The notes below the pieces were generated by a model that was given only the letters and a program-made list of their open reading frames with translations, was not told the origin of the DNA and did no database searches. From positions 1 to 62,420 of the forward strand of contig LGRX02035038.1 in NCBI GenBank assembly GCA_001247695.2: a stretch of 62,420 nt of DNA, given 5' to 3'. Source of the DNA: Cymbomonas tetramitiformis (taxonomy: Eukaryota > Chlorophyta > Pyramimonadophyceae > Pyramimonadales > Pyramimonadaceae). Below are positions 45,567 through 57,799 of the stretch, piece after piece (positions within the stretch are counted from its first letter, which is position 1; every line of letters begins with the position of its first letter). A program made the position numbers and the translations under genes.

Positions 45567-48500
45567 ATGCAGCGGGCACTGTACCATCTCGGGGCTTCCA
45601 GAGTGACAGGGCAAACGGCGAGGCATCTGTTGCCGGTGAGCGAAATCTGGACCTTCCCGTCTATGCAATGTATATTTGGACACTGTTAATTCTCGTGACG
45701 CTCACAAAACTATCTTATGTGCTCCGCGTCGCAACGCTTCTTAGACATATTTTCGCCCGTGCTTATTTGGCCGGCTTCCCTTTGCAGTGGAATAATGCGA
45801 TCGATGGCTCGATACGAAGTTTTTTAAGCTTCGCACCAACGTGTTCGCCTTCTTCTTTCCCTCCGATCTTGCACTCCTTTCGACATGATCTTCGAGTTCG
45901 CTGCAACGGGAAGAGTTTCACCCGAAACCTCTCCGATGTTAAGGAAGCGGTAATAGTAGCAGCCCGTTTGCTCACCCACGCATTGGGCACTCTGATCGTA
46001 CTTTGACGCCTGATAAGTTAGTCCCGCTTGGAAGCTTAAAGGCGTGTTCTGTCAAGAAACAAAACAACGTCCTTTGTATAAGCGTAGATTGTTGCGATTG
46101 GTTGAGCCCAATAAACCAAACCAATGCAAGCCAGGTTTGTTCCTTTACACTGGTTCGGCCGCATAGACTGGGAGATACCTCGTGTTTATGATATATTCCA
46201 TTTCTGGGATATCGTCAAGTGTAGCACTACGGACGAAAACTTCATGGTCCTCAACACACTTGCCTCGTTTATGGAGTTTTTTTGACAGCCACCAGCGGCG
46301 CGCGCGGCGCGGGGCCCTTCTCAGGACGCTGGTGCGCTGACGAGCCATGACCCTTTGCACTTTTGCGTGGTCGGAAGCGGGCCAGCAGGCTTCTATACGG
46401 CGGATAAGGTATCTCGCTGATCCTCCTGGATGTCTTCCCTTTCCCCCATATCATTACCTTTTCCAAAATAAGGTCATTCCGGACCGCTCGTAGCATAGTT
46501 GCTCAACTCTTCCTGAAATGTATCACATGTTGGTGCACCTCCGTGCCGACTTACAAAGCGCGGTCCTTGTGCTACCGATGTGCGCCTCGCAGCTGCTGAG
46601 CAAGTTCGGCGATCACATCCAAGTCGACATTATGGTGAGCTTTGCAGACAAGCTCTCCCAGCTCAGCTGGCTTCCTCGAGTCCAGCGCTACCGCACTGGC
46701 GTCCCCAGTACTTTGCACTTCCCTTTCGGCGCTTTGGGGTCACGAAGCTATCGGTGCTGGTCGGCGACGTGGTGCTCACGTTATAACTTGAAAGTGCTCC
46801 GCAGCTTATTTTCTTGACGCGCGCAATTCTGTTTCCTCACCGTTGCCAGAGGATGGTTAGTCGGAGAATCGAGCGGTAGAGCTTGTCGGGGTGTCAGGAT
46901 CGACTGCCGACGCCATTCGGGCTGGTGAGGTCCGGGGTAGCGCCGGATCACCCTGGGACCAAGGTGAGCTCCGACCACCCCATTCGGCTTATGACGCAGG
47001 CGGGTTTGTGAGGCAGTGGGCTGTCACTGTGCGATACGGCCGCTTATACCAGGCAGGTAGAGCAGGTTGTGCAGTATTTTGTCTTGCAGTGCAGACGTGG
47101 GTGGGCCGCGCACAGTCTAATCTTCTTCTAACTAGAAGGCTGCTTCTCCAGGCGGTGGTGAACCGATTCACTCAAATCATGGAGATCCCCGTAATTTTGC
47201 GTGGGAACGTCCAAGTTAGGTTGTCACTCCCTCGCCCCCTTTCCTACTTGCCCTCTTACCCACGCCCCCCTTTCCTACCCGCACCCAACCTCACTTCTTC
47301 CTCAGCCGGCGACAACTTTGCCTCGAGGACGTGGCTGACACGCGGATGCCGCGTACTGTTAGTGCTCAGCCCCGAGCAGTAAACCCTAATTAGTCTCGGC
47401 CAATAGCCTGCATAAACGCTAGTAACCTGAAAGTACACCCTCGGTGCTCCTGGACAACGACTTAGCTCAGTGCCCAATTGCTGAACCCAGCTTTCAAAAC
47501 CCTAGTAACCTGAAAGTACACCCTCGGTGCTCCTGGACAACGACTTAGCTCAGTGCCCATTTGCCGAACCCAGCTTTCAAAACCCTAGTATTCTGAAATT
47601 ACACCTTCCGTGCTCCTGGACAACGACTTAGCTCAGTGCCAATTTGCTGAACCCAGCTTTCAAAACCCTAGTAACTTGAAATTGTATTTTAGGTGGTTCT
47701 GGTCATCGACTTAGCTCAGTGCCCATTTGCTGAACCCAGCTTTCAAAACCCTAGTAACCCGAAATTATGCTGTAGGTGCTCTTGGACAACGACTTGGCTC
47801 AGCGCCCATTTGACCCAACTTTCAACTTTCGGTGCACATCTGTCCGTCACTTGATGCAGAATTGGTTTAGATTCACTTTCAGGGTGTATAGTACCCCACT
47901 CCTCCCCCCCGCCGAGAGGGGAGAGGACCTGGAAAATGTTGATTTCGGTAAGGCTGTGGGGACACAACGGTGTTAGAAACTCGGATGTGTACAGCCACCA
48001 ACCTGTTGTGTACACACGCGGATGCCGCTCTCTCTGTGAACTTGGGCTAAAGGTGGTCATTCCAACGGTACCACGTGCTCGTGTCACGGTGGAGGGTTTG
48101 CCACTGACTCAGGAAAAGACATTTCATTGGAGGACCTCCAGTGCCGATACCATGGGGTGCTACCCGCATCTGCCTACCATGCATCTGCTCCAAACCTTCT
48201 TCCGCCCTCTCGGGGTTCCCGGTACTGAAAGCTTCAGGATTAAGGATTGGCATGTTCCTTTTTTACTCAGTATGCATCGCACTCTTCACTGCATCTTACG
48301 ATCCGCGCTTCCCTGTGAGCTGCAATCCTTTCTGCGTTCAGAATCCTCTCTTGTTGGCACCCTGGAGGCAGTATATTCGGCACTTGCGAGTGCCTGCTAG
48401 CGTCCGACGACAGCCTGTTCAGCGCAGGTTGTCATAGGCACGAAGATCCCGTTGCCCAGGGCTGTGATAGGTATGACGATGCTGTTGCCCAGGCGCGTCA

Positions 48501-51500
48501 TATATATGATGACGCGGCTGCCCAGGGGTGGCATAGGTATGATAACGCTGTTGCCCAGGGTGGGGGAAAACATACAGGTGGTTCTGGCTTACGGCACTGA
48601 GAGTGACCGCGCCCTCAACGTGCCCGGGGAGGTGGGAATCCCCCGCTTCCCTCGATCGCCACGTCCCTGCTACCTAGTGGCTGAATGCCAGTTACATGCA
48701 GCAGCTCCCCTCCACTGGAACGACCCTCACGGAGTTTCACCAGTCCCCAGCATTCCAAGTCGAAGTTCCCAGGGGAAACTTTTTGAAAGGACCTCCGCCG
48801 TGCTTCCCACTACCACCCCATTTACACCTTTGTCGGTGACTCGTCTGGTCGATAACGTTTCGTGTCGATACAGATATTCCATTATTGCACTGGAATTGGG
48901 TGGGCACGGCCTAGACGAGGTGTGGTCTGCCCTGGCGACAACGCGATGGGAGGCGTTTTTGGATCTCAATGCAGGACCTGGCGGGTGTATGGTCGGCTCG
49001 CGAGCTCGTGTGGTGGTACAATGGTCACCCTGACTACAGCACACTCCCCATCTCCTTGGAGCATGACACCGCTGTCATCTTCGGCCTCGTGCGTGCCACC
49101 CTGCCCTGCTGAACCCCGGTGTGCGGATTGCGAGTGACCCGGAAGCCAGTCTCGTGAAGTTTCCACGCCAAGCTGCATCCCGCCATCTTGCGCGGCTGCG
49201 ATCAAGTCTGACGAGCAAGTCTGACTAGCAAGTCTTGAGTTGGCAAGAGGTGCACTGGAACCCGGCGCGAGAGTGAGCGGCGCGGTCCGCCGGGCTGCAG
49301 GGAAACGTCGCAGTGGATTGCGCGCGGGTGCTGCTGAGGGAGGTGGATGACCTGGCGGTCACGGACATGGCCTCGCATGCCGTGGACGCGCTCCGTAAAA
49401 GGTTTGCACTCCTCGGATGCCGTCGGTGCAACCCGCGGCAGGTTTCCTTGTCACCGGCCTGCCTCCGATGCGCTGCACAACAGGTCACTGCAGCTCCTGG
49501 GTCTGCAGTGGCCGCGTGGGGATTTGGTGAGATGATGGCCATCGAGCCTTTCGAATGCAGAGGGGTGCAGGGCATGCGGCTCGAGCACGCAGAGGGGCGC
49601 AGGGCGTGCGGCTCGAGCACGCAGAGGGGCGCAGGGCGTGCGGCTCGAGCACGCAGCACCGCCAAAGGCTGAGCCGCGGTGCTCCCGGGGTCTGGCGGGC
49701 GGGACTGCAGCCAAGTGCGGCGGGTTGTGCTTTTCGGACGCCGTGGCCCGGCACAGGCAGCCTTCACGCCGAAAGAGCTGCGCGAGATCCTTGGCTTGCC
49801 GGGCGTGAAGGTGCTTCACACGCTCCGCGCGTCCATATTAAAGGCCTTTCGTTGCTTACATCGCCGTTCGGCTACAAGACTTCCCTACCACTACCGCCGA
49901 TTCTCCGACGGTGCTGAGAAAGCTGCCGATGTGGTGATGGCTGCCAGTACGAGGGCTGCCGGGACAGCCGCAGCGCCATACGCGTTTGCAGTCCTAGTCA
50001 CTCGACGTAGCTGAAGCAGAGGAGGTAGTCACAGTCTCTGTCACTCGGCGTAGCCGAAGCAGAGGAGGTAGTCACAGTCTCTGTCACTCGACGTAGCTGA
50101 AGCAGAGGGGTTAGTCACCGTGCCCGCAGCTTGGTACAGGTGCAACCAAATGCGCGGTCAGAGCTCCTGCTTCTCGATGCAGCTGCCGTGGATTAGGTGA
50201 TTACAATTGCGGCCCCTTAATGCAGCTACAGCGCAGGACGGTGGTTTATATGTGGTGGCGCCTGGCTCTGGCTCCGGCCCCTGGCGCAGGCAGTGACGAG
50301 GGACGCGGCGGGCCCAACCTAGCAGCGGACTGACCCGTGTTCCGGACGCCTCACTTCCCTGATTCCACGCTGTGACGCGGGCGCTGTAGGTGGTCATACA
50401 CGAGGAGGACCTGACCCTCTCCGAGGCCGAGCAGGCACACCTCAAAGCAAACCGTATCAGCCGCCGCGTCCACGAGGTTCTCTCCAAGGTGCGGTCATCC
50501 TGCGCCCCTTCAGCCTCTGGACTGCTCGCCAACTGGAGGCCCATGTCAGTGCACAGCAGTGTACCCCATGGCCGCCCTCACACTATGGCGTGTGTCCTGT
50601 GAGCCCTCAGGCGGTGGCCGCGGCCAGCCCCCCGCAGCCCACCGAGGGAGCGCCGGACAAGGAACTGCACTTGCGCTTCTTCCGGTCGCCGGCTGCGCTC
50701 CTGCCAGGTGTGCGCCCCGGCGAGCGGCGGCTTCTCCCTCGCCAACGACCCCCAGGGCTCGAGCAAGGCGGATGCTGCACGCCCGAAACTGAGTCCACTC
50801 CGACCTGTCCACAGCGGAACGTGCACCTTCCGTCAGTGTGGCATTTATTTATAGATGCGTGGGCACGCTCACTCAGTGTGGCATTTATTTATAGATGGGT
50901 GCACCTTCACCCAGTGGTGAATTTATTTATAGATGGGTGTTCATCTTTGCACAGTGTGGCGTTTATTTATAGAGGTGTGTGCACCCTCACGCAGTGCGGC
51001 ATTGGTTTATATTTGTTTGTGTGAGTGGCTTATCCTTGGACCGATTTCTTAGGCACCATATAGCCACAGCAGGTGGGCTGCACTATGTACCCGTACCCGG
51101 TAAGAATGCAGCACACACTTGTGGGCACTCGCTAGTGGAGAACGGGGCCCCTAAGCCTCACTAGACCACCGGAGCGCCCCCCCTCCCCGGGGCTCTCCCC
51201 GCTCTCGGCCTGTTTCCGCGTACACACGCTGCCACCCAGGGTCATTCATTTCGCCAGATGTCCTGGACACTCTCCACGAGGCCGGATGTAATTCTTCCAG
51301 CCTCGCTCATCTCTCCTGAAGTTTGCTGTGACTGGTCGCGCTGCCCACCACATCCAAAGTCTCCAACAGCCCAGCCACCAGCACTGCGCCAAGTACCCCT
51401 GGTCGGGCACTGCCCTCGGGCCCGCCGGATAAATCATCCCAGCATATCACCCCCCGTGCAAGCGCAGAGGAGAGCTGCTGGATCCACCTCTCCTTCCACC

Positions 51501-54500
51501 CCTTGGGACTACCAAGTGCCGCATCCACATCCTCGTCAACCTCTTCTTCTTCCGCCACATCCTCTTCAGCACGCCCTATAAAGCGCCGCTGTGTCTTCTT
51601 CAGGAACGCCACCTGTGCGTGTGTGGCTTGTGCTTGGACCAATATCTTAGGCATCAGAACACCGCAGAAGATCAACTGCAGTGTGTACCCACACCGGGAA
51701 TCCAAGGGGTTTAGCACACACTTCGACCTGTGCGTGGCTTATCCTTGGACCAATTCCGTAGGCACTATGTGCTCACAGAAGATTGGCTGCACGATGTACC
51801 CGCACCTGCGGCCTGTGCGTGGCTTATCCTGGTATTCTGGTTCCTTTGTACTGATGTGGGTGTGGGTTGCGCTGATTCCTTTGGCACCGTGTAGCTACAA
51901 AAGGTTGGTTGCACTAGGTACCTACCGCAGAGATCAAATGATTCAGCGCACACCTCGGGACACGTATCCAGATTTTCCGGAGCTCGTTAGTGAAGCACGG
52001 GACCCCCTATCCTTGGACCGATTCCTTTGACATCACATAGCCACAGGCGATCGGCTGCACTATGTTCGCACACCGGGGATCAAAGAATCCAGCACACACC
52101 TCGGGACACTTAAATCCGGATTCTCCGGAGCTCACTAGTGAAGAACGGGACCCCTAAGCCTCATTGGGGGACCCGAGCCCCAGTGTGAATATGGGTGGCA
52201 GCCTCACTCCGTGTTCTCCCCTGATCTTTGCGGGGAGTGCCTCAGTGCACACTTCTGGTTTATGCTTGGATGCATCTTCTATTGTCAGACCATTGGTTTG
52301 CGTTCATCGACCAGCATGCTCCATTCATCGTACTATGAACCACCGGGGGCGCCAGACCACCCCGGGATCAACATGCAGAGGTTGAATCAAATTGCGCAAT
52401 CTCACAAAATGCACGCGTGGCAGTGATTAGTGCGTGAATCCATTTATCCATACTTCATTGCATTTGGTTTGAGATGTGTCGAAGCAGGTGGTATCTTGGC
52501 GCAGCCCCGCCCTCCGAACCCCCGGTTCAGAGCGCCCTAGCACGTTGCGCAGTCTCACGTGTTTGGCAGTGATTAGTACATTCATCCATCTATCCATGAG
52601 GCATCGCCTTGGTTCTAAGATGGGTGCGCTAGTAGTGTCCTGGCACAATCCCGCCCTGCCCCTGAATACCTCTCACACCCACTCCCCGTGACAGTCAGAC
52701 AATGGCACGAGTCTGTTCCAGGTATCTTGTGGGTGTGATATCTCCGGTTTGCTCAATCCCGTTCTTCCAGCACTCACCCCCTCCTCTCCCACCAGTCCCT
52801 CCCTTGGCTCTCCCCCCTGACCTGAATGATGCCTCCGATTAAAAGTTTCCCATGAGGCCCGTGCGAGCGAGGCACAAAAAGTCCCGCGGGTCGCGTAGAT
52901 TCATCTGTCATTGAGTGCAGCTGAAAAGTTCCTAAATCCTTCCCACCTCCACTGGGATGATAATGGGCTGGCTTTCGTCAGCGGGCTTCATACCGTTGAG
53001 AGTGGGAATTTGTGCGAGTGTGGCCTTTATTTTGGCGCTGGGACGAGTACGGAAGGAGCAGGTGTGGCGGATGGCGACTGCGGCGAGCATGTAACTGCTG
53101 TGCGCGTGGAGTGCACACAGGTGCGGCCCTCGGCGGAGAGTCCCTGAGGCTCCGCCAGCTCTGCCACGGCATGCTGCGTTGCGGCCAGGGGAGTTGCAGA
53201 GCTGCGGCGAGATGGGACATCGGGGAGAGCGGTGGTCTTCCACTGGTGGTGCCACATGGGAGTGGTGCGCGTCTGTGGTGAAGCGCCCCAAGGGCTGCCT
53301 CCAGAGCCGTCTCCTCGGAGCTGACCGGGCCGCGGCTGCCTCCAGAGCCGTCTCCTCGGAGCTGACCGGGCCGCGGCTGCCTCCAGAGCCGTCTCCTCGA
53401 AGCTGACCGGGCCGCGGCTGCCTCCAGAGCCGTCTCCTCGGAGCTGACCGGGCCGCGGCTGGCTAGTGCCCCATCTGCGTGAGGCTGATGCACTCACAAC
53501 AAAATCTCAGCTGCAGTGGGCCCCTGCCGTCCCTCTGCGAATTGAAGTGCTCCGGACCCCCCCACGAGCTGCAGTGGGGCTCCCCTCGGTACTCCGCAGG
53601 AGGGCTCTGCTTGTTGGATTCTAAATCAAGGGTTATGGGGGTCTGGGTGCTTGGAAGCACATCCGAAGGTGGTTGATGGTCGAGCTGTAGGCACTGGCGA
53701 GTTCGAGGAGATAGAGGCGGGCCTCGTGCTGCGCTCCATCGGGTGCTCGACTTTTGTGCCCTCCTCACCCCTTCTCCACCCTTAACTCCGCCGGGGGGGA
53801 CAGCGATGTTTGCAAGCCATCGGGGTGCCTCCACCTTGGCCGGCCCTTTGGCAGCCTGCAGGAGCACAGCAAGCGCATCTCGGCTGCCGGCCGCCGCCCT
53901 GGGAGGACAGTGCATGATGGAGGGTCTCCGCAGCAGGCTGCTTCCAGGGACCCCCTAGGTGACCGGGGTTGGCGACTGTGGAGGGAGTCCACACAGGTAT
54001 AAAGGGGAGGAGATCGCAGGAGTGCCCTTCGACACGCGCAGCGGCACGGTGCCCAATAGCCACGGGCGGGTGCACCAGCTCGAGGACCCCTCCGCTACCG
54101 TGCCTGGGTTGTACACATGTGGCTGGTGGGATCACTTCCTCTTGCCCCCCCGCCCCCCATGATTATGCAGCCTCCAAAGCCGTCCTTTTGGGAGCTCGCC
54201 ATATCCCCTATCACTTGTGCGAGCGTTGTGCCAGTCTCCTCGCTCCGCGCATCCCCCTCCCTCCCTCAAGTGCTCCAGCCGACCGCCCTGTCCCGCCAAG
54301 TATCCATGCTCTCCTCCCGGGCTCCGCCGGGGCCTCGCTCGGCAATGTGCAGCATGGCTCTCATGCGGGAGCGGCATGCTTCATCCTATCATAGTATTCA
54401 CTCTGGTTTACCACCACGCATTGTGCGGTTTTGTATATGTTTCATAAATGTTTCATATAGGGGGTACGTGAACGTACAGGTGGGGAATAAATAAACCCCC

Positions 54501-57186
54501 CCTTATCATCCAGCATCAATTATATCCTCATCATGTGAAGAGTGAGAGACTGACAAATAGAGATTGTGTCTCCCCCTCCTCCCTCCCCCCTCCCCACCAT
54601 CCACCCCCTCTCTCTCTCTCTCCCTCCCTCCCTCCTCCCTCCCTCCCCTCCCTCCCTCCCTCCCTCCCTCCCTCCCTCCCTCCCTCCCCCCTCCCCCCAC
54701 CCTCGCCCCCTCCCCTCCTCCCCCCTCCCCTCCCCCTCCTCTTCCCCCTCCCCCACCCCTCTCCCCCTCCCCCTCCCTACCCTCTCCCCCCTCTCCCCCT
54801 CCCCCACCCCTCTCCCCCTCCCCTCCCCTCCCCCTCCCCTCCCACCTTTCTGTGTTCAAAAACACATACTTAATGTGACCCGTTTATTCGTCTCGGTATT
54901 GGTCTATCCATCTCTATCTTAGGGGAATCTCTTGGCCCCCTTCCTGAATTATATTATTAACGCAGTCATTCATGGGTGACCTTACTCATTTATACCGCAC
55001 GCTGGGTACGTTTAAATTTTTATTTACAATACACTCGGGCTTCAATTCATATATAAATATGGATCCAGCATACACTTCTCTATTTATGATTTGTATGAAT
55101 ATGTAGTAAACAGCAGTCGTTTATAGCCGGCGGAAATGCTATAAAAGGCTACTAATTTTATGCCCCGCTCCGCCAACGATCGACCTTTGGTCTTGAAATA
55201 GAAAGGTAGTGATTACTGTTTTCTACGATGCCACGATGCATCCATATAAATATGGAAATCTAAGTTGGGGCAGAGGCAAAGGCTTTCTATGCCACGTGTA
55301 TGGATAGCATTCACCGTGTCTGAATTCACGTAATATAAATCTCGGCCCATTTTGTTCCGAAATATCTATTTATAAGATCGCTTCCGGCCTGAGGGTTACT
55401 GGCCGCACACTGTTCACTGGTCACAACGACATTGTTCACTGTTCACGACACTTGAACGACTTGAGCGTAGCGTTGCGTGTTTTTGAATATAAATAAAATA
55501 ATCAATTTATTCCTGTTTATATTTTTCATTATCCGGGCTTCAATTGATATAATATGCATACAGCATACACGGTGTCGTGTACAGCCTACGATATGGGCGT
55601 CAATTTGTGCACTGTTAACGGACTGAATTTCATCCGTCCTTGCAAGCATTTATGGGAATTGCGGGAATGAAGACCTAATTTATATATGCAAAATTACTCC
55701 AGAAATTATATACACACTACACTGGGGCTTCAATTGATATAATATGCATACAGCATACAATGTGTCGTGTACAGCCTACGATATGGGCGTCAATATTTGC
55801 ACTGGTAACGGACTGAATTTCATCCGTCCTTGCAAGGATTTGTGGGAATTGCGGGAATGAAGACCTAATTTATATATGCAAAATTACTCCAGAAATCATA
55901 TACACACTACACTGGGGCTTCAATTGATATAATATGCATACAACATACAATGTGTCGTGTACAGCCTAGGATATGGGCGTCAATATTTGCACTGTTAGCG
56001 GACTGAATTTCATCCGTCCTTGCAAGGATTTGTGGGAATTGCGGGAATGAAGACCTAATTCATATATGCAAAATTACTCCAGAAATTATATACACACTAC
56101 ACTGGGGCTTCAATTGATATAATATGCATACAACATACAATGTGTCGTGTACAGCCTAGGATATGGGCGTCAATATTTGCACTGTTAACGGACTGAATTT
56201 TTCCCCGATTTTTCAAAAGAGGGGGAATCTTCGATTTCATCTCCGATTTTTTCCCCAATATGTTTCATCCAATCGGTCTGATTCGCATCTGGAGCACGTT
56301 GCAGCGCATCCCTCTTTTCACAGGGCTCTCGGCATGATCGTTCAGGTGCTCTTTGAGTCCAAAAGCGAAGCTTTCGCACATAAGTACACAGTACAGGGAG
56401 TGGATCAGGGAGATCTTGATAGACGAGCTCAGAGAGCGCCCTAGCAGTTGTGTGAGAAGCTGGGGTGGACCGGCTGAGCTGGACTCGCGGGGGAGGGTGG
56501 GGAGCGAGGGTGAGTGGGTGGGTGCGCTGCGGGGTCTCAGGTTGAAGCGCGGCCCAAGCGGCATCATCGGGACTAATCTTGTCTGCGCAGAAGAAACCGC
56601 GGCGGTCATTGCCCAAGATATGGTCGCTGGCGCATTGCCGACTCCCACAGCTGCTAGTCCAGGTGGCATCACCCCTATGGTGGCTGCGCCCTACAGGTCG
56701 TTGCGCCCTGTGTATCACAGGCGCTGGTCCAGATGAGAATAGCCTTATCCAGCACCCTTCTTGATTCCAGCTACCAATCCAGCGGGTGGCGCACATTTGT
56801 AACCCTGTACACCACAGCTACCAGTCCAGGTGGCATCACCCTCAGTGCGGCTCACGAGCGTGGACCGCCTTCCAGGAGCGATGTGCAGGCGGCGAGGCTT
56901 GTAGAATGCTGGACTCGGATCTGGTCGACCTAGTATCTTGACGTAGATAATGGAGTCTCGCGCGCGTAGCTGCAACCTCCCTGAGCTTGGGCTCGAGCCA
57001 AGGAGGCGGCTGCCGGCTAGCCTTCGCCGAGTTTTTTTAGGGAGAGTCGGTGCTGAGGAGGTTGCTCAAGGCGGCTTGGAGGGAGACGCTGTGCGTATTG
57101 CAGGTCACCGCGGGCTGGTTGGGCTTCTCTCTGAGAGAGGGGTCGCGAGCATTGCGCTCGGCGACTGGCAGCGCATCAACCACAAG
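45567..57186 (+). CDS. FDXR: Mitochondrial NADPH:adrenodoxin (ferredoxin) reductase, many exons
   Basis: FAD enzyme passing electrons from NADPH to mitochondrial ferredoxin (Fe-S cluster and cofactor synthesis). Exons: 45567-45635, 46289-46408, 46593-46634, 46898-46963, 47152-~47219, ~48331-48384 (edges uncertain), 48578-48631, 48975-49088, 49301-49401, 49711-49810, 50390-50488, 50611-50707, 52921-53001, 53658-53742, 53997-54125, 56541-56662, 57041-57186. All junctions except those around the sixth exon keep phase. Exon 1 (MQRALYHLGAS..) is a basic presequence. Hallmarks: FAD site VVGSGPAGFYTAD; PTPFGLVRSGVAPDHPGTK; VVLAYGTESDR; WWYNGHPDY; NADP site FGLGNVAVDCARVLL; VVLFGRRGPAQAAFTPKELR; LVLRSIGYK; VPGLYTCGWLKRGPSGIIGT and CAEET. 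The wording is closest to plant MFDR. The total of ~510 codons is near the family length. The C-terminal end is unresolved: unspliced reading beyond 57186 reaches TGA at 57315, and a terminal REK-like motif was not firmly found. Confidence 0.9.
47419..47823. repeat. 83-bp tandem repeat, ~4.9 copies, FDXR intron 5
   Basis: ctagtaac(c/t)tgaaa starts at 47419, 47502, 47585, 47668 and 47751, exactly 83 bp apart. The unit contains acaacgacttagctcagtgc. Confidence 0.93.
48436..48566. repeat. ~35-bp tandem repeat, 4 copies, FDXR intron 6
   Basis: Four copies of gttgcccagggctgtgatag-like units with gatgacgctgt variants. Confidence 0.8.
49560..49657. repeat. 32-bp tandem repeat, 3 copies, FDXR intron 9
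   Basis: gcggctcgagcacgcagagg recurs at 49576, 49608 and 49640. Confidence 0.88.
49996..50120. repeat. 43-bp tandem repeat, 3 copies, FDXR intron 10
   Basis: tcactcgacgtagctgaagc recurs at 49998, 50041 and 50084. Confidence 0.9.
50834..51005. repeat. ~40-bp tandem repeat, 4-5 copies, FDXR intron 12
   Basis: cagtgtggcatttatttata recurs at 50834, 50874, 50912 and 50952, with a partial copy at 50992. Confidence 0.88.
51010..52175. repeat. Diverged ~140-bp repeats, about 5 copies, FDXR intron 12
   Basis: Copies share gcttatccttggaccgattc, a following cacatagccaca, ggctgcactatgtaccc and cactagtgaagaacgggacc. They are separated by unrelated sequence near 51180-51600, so this is a degenerate array. 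Confidence 0.7.
53295..53462. repeat. 41-bp tandem repeat, 4 copies, FDXR intron 13
   Basis: ctgcctccagagccgtctcc recurs every 41 bp with cggagctgaccgggccgcgg. Confidence 0.92.
54565..54846. repeat. Pyrimidine tract (CCCT)n, FDXR intron 15
   Basis: About 280 bp of almost pure C and T, with clean (ccct)n in the middle. It opens all plus frames as Pro/Ser/Leu-rich artefacts. Confidence 0.95.
55535..56203. repeat. 190-bp satellite, ~3.5 copies, FDXR intron 15
   Basis: ggcttcaattgatataatat recurs at 55536, 55726, 55916 and 56106, exactly 190 bp apart. A diverged partial copy lies near 55030. The unit includes atgtgtcgtgtacagccta and catccgtccttgcaag. Confidence 0.93.
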
Positions 57187-57426
57187 GTCGCCATGCACGG
57201 CACCCCTCCAGCCCCTCCAGCCCCTCCATGGCTGTCAAGCGCTGCCGTGGCGTTCAGGTCGGTGTCTAGAAGGTACAAATTGTGTGGAGCCGGCATAGTT
57301 ATGCGAGAAAGCTGACGAGTTCATGGCAGGGTGTGGCCGAGGTCATGGGCCGCGTCCACTCCAATTGTTCACAGTCATTGTCGAGGTGGCGAGCTTCGGC
57401 TCGATTCGCTGTTGAAATCCCCGTGC

Positions 57427-57668
57427 GGAGAGCTGGGACGCGGAGAGCTGGGACGCGGAGAGCTGAGACGCAGAGAGCTGGGACGCGGAGAGCTGAGACG
57501 CGGAGAGCTGGAATGCAGAGAGCTGGGACCCGGAGAGCTGGGATGCAGAGAGCTGGGACGCGGAGAGTTGGGACGCAGAGAGCTGGGACCAGAGAGCTGG
57601 GACCCGGAGAGCTGGGACGCGGAGAGCTGGGACCCGGAGAGCTGGGACGCAGAGAGCTGGGACGCGGA
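57427..57668. repeat. 15-bp tandem repeat, about 16 copies
   Basis: gagagctgggacgcg units with c/a variants lie just downstream of the last reductase exon. The period of 15 keeps frames open (GRGEL-type on plus, VPALR/SQLSA-type on minus); this is a side effect of the period, and no start or splice context supports coding. Confidence 0.9.
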
Positions 57669-57799
57669 ATGCCTTTTGGGATTGAGCTGTGCTCGGTTGC
57701 GGGGGCATGTGGGAACAGGAGGTGGAGCGGGGCGCCGTTAAGGTACATTACCCTCCACCGGACACCTGCACGGCCTTGTAGCGGTGTAGGAATTGTGTA

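Noticed and set aside
46679..46790. Alternative reductase exon (HFPFGALG)
   Set aside because: It superficially resembles the PFG motif, but the true exon with PTPFGLVRSGVAPDHPGTK lies at 46898-46963 with correct phase.
54506..54922. Pro/Leu-rich and Gly/Glu-rich proteins
   Set aside because: They are translations of a pure pyrimidine tract within a reductase intron.
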